Shown here: positions 59,565-64,000 of the stretch, one piece after another
How the letters are laid out: each line of letters opens with the position of its first letter
Position numbering within the stretch: position 1 is the first letter of the stretch
Source: Engraulis encrasicolus
Taxonomy: Eukaryota > Chordata > Actinopteri > Clupeiformes > Engraulidae
Reading direction: 5' to 3'
DNA length: 64,000 bases
Assembly: GCF_034702125.1 (NCBI RefSeq)
Contig: NC_085865.1
Location: forward strand, 27,872,559-27,936,558
Position numbers and translations under genes: made by a program
Notes under the pieces: generated by a model
Database searches by the model: none
The model's input: only the letters and a program-made list of their open reading frames with translations
What the model was told of the DNA's origin: nothing

Positions 59565-59903
59565 TCAATCTCCTGCTGACCATATAAACACCTGATATTT
59601 TACAAGCTGGACTGCCTCAATAATCTGCTCCAGCTCGCCTGCGTTTTGTAAATGTAGTGTTTTGAATAGTCTGCCCTGGTTCTGCTTTGGTTCTTTTAAC
59701 AAATTAAAAGACCTAACAAAGTTTGATTTTGAGTAATTTCTTTGAGGGAATTTTAAAATACGACCTGTGTGCATGTTGAACTCAAGTAGCGTATACCAAA
59801 AATGTACATGTCCACAAATGAAAACTTTACAAATTAGACAAGCTACAACCTCATTTAACAGCATGGTTTCAATAAAGTTTCCACAAAAGGTGCAATATGT
59901 CAA
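59565..59903 (-). CDS. Unrecognised 112-residue ORF
   Basis: An uninterrupted minus-strand frame, MTYCTFCGNFIETMLL to a stop, with cysteine pairs at the start (CTFC, CLIC) and a basic middle. It matches no family I know and has no obvious splice sites, so it may be chance or part of an unrecognised transposon. Confidence 0.2.
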   Translation of the reverse strand: MTYCTFCGNFIETMLLNEVVACLICKVFICGHVHFWYTLLEFNMHTGRILKFPQRNYSKSNFVRSFNLLKEPKQNQGRLFKTLHLQNAGELEQIIEAVQLVKYQVFIWSAGD

Positions 59904-60169
59904 CAGCTAGTCAAAGTTCATTTGACATGTACTGTTTGAAACATCGATTTTCATGATTACGTGCTGGAGAGAAATTCAGCAGATCTCTTCCTTTTCAGGG
60001 CAAATGTATCCTCTAGCCTGGGAGCGTACCTATGTTCCCCGGGTCCTATCTTCCCCTATCTTTTTATGGGACCAGGGATCTTAGGACCCTTTTTTTATGT
60101 TACCGAGTTTTGAAATTGTGCCCTTCCCAAAACCATCCCTACACCTACCTGTCAGTAATGCAATGTTTC

Positions 60170-60922
60170 GAAGTTGGTCAGTCACCCATGCCACCGTGTG
60201 CAGCAGACTCATGTCCAGGCCATAGTCACTCAGCAGTCTCACTATTTCCCTCCTGATGCTCTCCGCCGTCTTGGAATACTGCTGTCATCAAAATTGTGCT
60301 TTTCAATTCAAATGCACTCGTCACGAAATGACAAGTGATGGTCATGTAGCTGAGCTTGTGGAAGTCCTCTGTTCAGATGTCGATTGTGATTCCGATCGAG
60401 TTCACAGCGAGGATGGCATTTAGCTGCTGGACTAGATTAGCATGTTTGACTTTGGCTAAGAAATGGCACCATCTTGACACAGTGGTGGTGTCAGGCAGTA
60501 CGTCCCTTGCTGCCACAGAGCCATATGTTGCGCCAACATGGATAAGGTGATGGGCTATTTCAACGAAGCCCCGTCCTTCACTTGTGCGAAATGGCCCAAG
60601 GTCTTCTTGACCGCAAAAATTCACACATCACTTTCTCCTTAACTTGTAGTGGTACTTAGGAGGTAACAAATGAAGTAATGCTCGGCTGCAATGGCCCAGC
60701 AGATGTACATGCTCTTTCCACGTGTCGCTGTAGCTGAGAATTTCCAGTTTTCTTACAGTCGTACTTAAATATGTTTACACAACCATTACACTGCATGTTG
60801 CCAGTATGCTCACCATCGGACTGAACGACAAGCTTGAAATGTTTCCACACTGTGGATTTTCCACAGTCATTTTTGGCAACTTTCAGCTCTCCAGAGGCTA
60901 ATTTCTTCTTAACGACCTCCAT
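60170..60922 (-). pseudogene. BED-finger hAT transposase, N-terminal fragment
   Basis: The minus strand starts MEVVKKKLASGELKVA, then KSTVWKHFKLV, MQCNGCVNIFKYD and QLQRHVERAC, which together form a BED zinc finger (C-x2-C ... H). After a stop near 60,656 it continues in another frame with DLGPFRTSEGRGF, the LPDTTTVSRW region that joins the DNA-binding part to the catalytic core, and ITIDI with the first acidic residue of hAT cores. Beyond 60,370 the frame shifts again (LLSDYGLDM-like text at about 60,225). The rest of the transposase is absent. Decayed copy. Confidence 0.75.
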
Positions 60923-61272
60923 TGCATTTCCATCTAGCCAACCTGCTGCACTGATCCTGCGTCGTCATGGCGTGGCCTAAAATTAAAGTCAAAAGTTTGA
61001 TATGCCCACATGCACGCACGCAAGGGATTTGTGGTACAAAAAATATCTCAAACGAATAACCTCAACATTTTCATTTAGGCCTATTCAGTTACTTATTTTT
61101 ATCACAAAAACTAACGTTTGCATGAATTGTTTATTATTTTCATGCTGTATGTTTACATCAAGTCCGACAAGATATTAATTTTTTTCCGAGCCCGGCCCGG
61201 CCCGGCCCACTCCGACCAGGCCCGTCGGGCTTCAGCCGGGTTGCCATACTCTCTCTCTCTGTGTGTGTGTGT

Positions 61273-61323
<51 letters not shown>

Positions 61324-61892
61324 TGTGTGTGCGCGTCGCGCGCAAGCACTGTCCAGTGTTCAGTACTTACTGTGTTTTCTTGTGCTTGTACTCTGTTCTT
61401 AAAATCACCTTTAACATTTGTTTTCAAGAATATGCGACTCACCAAGTGTTCAGGAGTTCACTGGTGTTCCTTAACAATTATTGTAGCGAAATATGGCATC
61501 TGTCGTGTTTGTGTGTGTAGTATCTTCACTACATTAACTGACACGCACAACATGGGTCTGGTTTGGTTCTTTTATCTTCAGAGAACTTTAGGGCAACTTA
61601 CACAGTCATCGTGTGGTTACATTGAACTGGCGTAGGCAAGCCTGTTACAGACTACAAAAGTCCTTGGTAATCCTACGGTGCCCCCTAGGGGACTACTAGT
61701 AAACCTACGGGATTACTACAGTGTGTTTTATGTAGCAATTTGTAAATTAAGTTTCACTTTCACTTTCATTCACAAAATGGCAAATAAAAAATGACAGAAG
61801 CCATATTTCGCCCTGAAACTTGTTAGGGACTGCTAGTGAATACCCCTAACCACTTTGTGAGCTGTAGACTTTCGTTTCTGTTTAAGGTGATT
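60923..61892. other. Intergenic with microsatellites
   Basis: Contains a (cccgg)n patch at 61,188-61,210 and a (GT)n run at 61,259-61,335. No supported gene. Confidence 0.6.
61259..61335. repeat. (GT)n microsatellite
   Basis: GT run with two GTGGGT interruptions, ending gtgcgcg. Confidence 0.95.
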
Positions 61893-62692
61893 TTAAGAAC
61901 AGATTTGCAGGTTCTCAACCTCCTTCACTCTCTTCTCAAAGCTCTTAATCCTTTCAGTCAGCCTGCGATTCACAAGGTCTTCAGCAGCAATCTTGGTGTT
62001 TTCCCACGCAGCCAGCCTTTCTTCAAGCATCTTTAACATCTTGGTGGCCCTATCAGGCTTTATACCCAACTGGTATGTCTGTGCCCTTGACTTGTCCACA
62101 CACAGCAGCATCTTAGCCACACTACGGTCGTACTTGACGTTCATCGAATCCATCACGCGATGGACAAGATCGACAGACAGAGGGCTTTCTACAGGTGTTT
62201 CAAACAGTTTTCTGTCATCATCTTCTCTGCAGAACTGACACAGCAGTTCTGCCACGTCCACGGACCCTTTCAAAATAATATACCGCTCGCCTATAGATCG
62301 CATGTAGAGTATCACGGGAAGGCCTATATCTTCATTCAACAGAAAATCGCGGAAGACAACTGTGGTTGGCGAGATGATAAAAAAGAAGAGAACAATTCGT
62401 GTGCGTACTCGAAGTCCAACCAACCCCTTGAAGACTCCTCGTCCGCATCTACTAGACTCCTCGTCCGCGGCCTGGCTACGGGAAGTTGCAGTTCCTCCAA
62501 CACTCTCGCTAGGGCTGCCAACTTCCTCTCGACATCATCGCTTTTTGTGCGCTGCTTCAACCCACATATTTTTTCCATAGTGTCTTCGACACCAAGGGGT
62601 TGCACTGATATTCATAGCCTCGGATGTACATTGCTACCTGCCCTAAGTTTGCTTCGCTTTTCAGTAAAGTATGTTGTCTTCTTCTCCGCCAT
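61893..62692 (-). pseudogene. Unrecognised gene with frameshifts, coiled-coil C-terminus
   Basis: The minus strand begins MAEKKTTYFTEKRSKL and stops after 27 codons. A second frame (62,605 downward) carries VEDTMEKICGLKQRTKSDD and LAALARVLEELQLP, and a third (about 62,350-61,893) carries DLVHRVMDSMNVKYDRSVAK and a heptad-like ERLAAWENTKIAAEDLVNRR to the stop. Three frames following each other without overlap suggest one original gene with two small frame lesions. I cannot name it. A CTT microsatellite (62,704-62,729) lies just upstream. Confidence 0.4.
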
Positions 62693-62934
62693 TTTTTCCA
62701 GCTAGCGTTCTTCTTCTTCTTCTTCTTCTTATTGGCTCCAGCTAGCATTTGATTTTGAACGGACTTATGGGTAAAGGCAGATCATAAAATTTTTAGGGAT
62801 GACTACAGATACACGCTTCAGTGCTGAAGTATGCACCCGGGACCTTGCATCGCAAAGCGATGTGTTTCAGAGAAGTGTTGCATTTTTTATTATTATTTAA
62901 AAAAAATAATAAAATAAAATAAATTCGTTTTTTT

Positions 62935-63060
62935 TTTCCCCATGGCCCTCCCCCTAACTCCGATATTTTTTGCCATGGCCCTCCCCCCCACCTCATTTTT
63001 TTTCATCATGGCCCTCACAACCCCCCNACCCCCCCCACCCCCCTATGCACCAGCCACCCC
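62935..63060. repeat. Short minisatellite with an ambiguous base
   Basis: Three units of catggccctcc(ccc) followed by T-rich stretches, then a C-rich run containing a single N at about 63,027. The unresolved base suggests a difficult homopolymer. Confidence 0.8.
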
Positions 63061-63470
63061 CAACCCCCTTAAGTCCCAGTTCATTGGTGAGTGTGTCTGT
63101 GAGGATGTTGTAAAACGACTCTGCAGAACTGTCAGGAAGCTCTGCGAACTTAAAGACACATTCAGTTAGTTCACCGGCTGCAGTGACGTATCTGATGGAG
63201 AGAGAGAACTGGTCGATTTTTGCGATATCAATGGTTGAATCAACAATGACAGAAAAATGTTCAGCAGTTTTAATTTCGTTTGTAATTGTGGACATCACTT
63301 TGACTGCAATTAAGTGTATTAGCTCATTTTGAGTCTGGTGACTTAGATATGATATACACAGCCTGTGAGGTTGGTCAAGTGCTGGTCAATTATAGCATCA
63401 TAGCGCGCTAAAAGTTTCAATAGTTCTAAGAAATTTCCCTCATTAACATCAGGAGCGCCAAGCCAGAGAT
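63061..63470 (-). pseudogene. hAT-family (DUF4371-like) fragment
   Basis: The minus strand encodes EGNFLELLKLLARYDAIID at about 63,395-63,450, then after a frameshift TITNEIKTAEHFSVIVDST and FSLSIRYV with the first catalytic aspartate (VDST), down to about 63,061. The NFLELL...EHFSVIVDST order is that of DUF4371-containing hAT proteins related to ZMYM-type genes. Both ends are cut: a Harbinger fragment lies upstream and a low-complexity tract downstream. Confidence 0.7.
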
Positions 63471-64000
63471 AGTCTAACAGCAGATGTTGTGCAGCACCGC
63501 ACAGGCCGTCACCACTGTGGGTGGAAACACGCGATCCACCTCCAGAGCCTTGAACAGCAGGCACCGCCATCTAGTCTTCAGGCAGCCGAAAGGCGCGCTC
63601 GATGGTGCAACGTGCCTTGGCATGCCTGTGGTTGAACCGTCTGCGTGTCCTCCCCACGACGGGTTCCCTGTAAGGGGTGACGATGGCTATATGGTGGATG
63701 GTGCAGGGGTAGCCACCATCATCCATAAGAAAGTACGTCGGGTGAGGATAAGGGCCAAAACATACCAAGGCGGAACGGAACGGTCCCGGGACGAACGCGG
63801 TCTTTCTGCTTGTTTTGGCCGGTGTGTTTTTCTCTGCCTTTCACACTGACAGCGTCGGCGTGCGCGGCCAGTCCTATTCAAAACCCTCCCAACAGCCAAA
63901 GCTAGCATGCTACTTTGCCATTCATTTGAATGAGACGTCGCCGGTGTGAAAAATACGCTCGAGTTCTATTTTCCAAATGCAGCGCGGCGCGGAGCCGGCT
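63471..64000 (-). mobile_element. Internally deleted PIF/Harbinger element (runs off the window)
   Basis: From 64,000 to about 63,745 the minus strand is non-coding and matches the element at 23,690-23,965. It then joins a nuclease C-terminus: FLMDDGGYPC, TPYREP, RRRFNHRHAKARCTIERAF, and after a one-base shift a RWRCL...TACAVLHNIC-like end. GDGGYP, the TPYR block and the IERAFGRLK region mark the DDE-type Harbinger nuclease. The N-terminal half is missing. Confidence 0.75.

Overview
The window looks like non-coding, transposon-rich DNA from a ray-finned (teleost) fish. I base this on long CA/GT microsatellites, tRNA-derived SINEs of fish type, an L2-type LINE, a Penelope-like element with a GIY-YIG domain, many hAT-type MITEs with 8-bp target duplications, Tc1 and Harbinger derivatives, and spliced transposase-like genes of families expanded in fish. 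I see no ordinary single-copy host gene, no tRNA or rRNA gene and no CRISPR array. All family names come from pattern recognition, not from searches. Layout: 1-3.5 kb holds microsatellites, a C-rich block and a SINE. From 3.55 to 9.79 kb there is a candidate 6.2-kb DNA element with matching ends; it contains three homologous exon-like units, two hAT MITEs and a 1.56-kb foldback element whose loop carries an open reading frame. From 10.66 to 13.06 kb lies a 5'-truncated L2-like LINE. From about 13.5 to 51.4 kb the sequence is one huge inverted duplication. The left arm (13,513-34,836) and right arm (35,051-51,391) carry the same repeats in mirror order around a 214-bp spacer. Each arm holds a P2X7-like first exon, a Helentron-like endonuclease remnant, a Penelope-like element interrupted by a TTAA-flanked MITE, and a seven-exon gene resembling the fish DUF6729 family. 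The right arm lacks 5.34 kb present on the left and ends about ten bases before a 100-N gap. After the gap come LINE fragments, a possible first exon with a CCAAT array, the C-terminal exons of a ZNF862-like hAT gene, a Tc1-derived foldback, a BED-finger hAT fragment, a frameshifted unrecognised gene, a DUF4371-type hAT fragment and an internally deleted Harbinger. The most interesting object is the DUF6729-like gene: a zinc-binding-like module, a region with a plausible D-D-E triad, two proline-rich tandem-repeat domains and a C-terminal CxxC/TGHSQ/YCP module. It may be an undescribed transposase-like family, but both copies here have a shared frameshift. The second is a hammerhead-ribozyme-like motif inside a Penelope-derived foldback at the palindrome centre. 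The main caution is that the palindrome may be partly an assembly product: extra short insertions cluster near its centre and at its gap-side end, whereas the middle of the arms matches closely.
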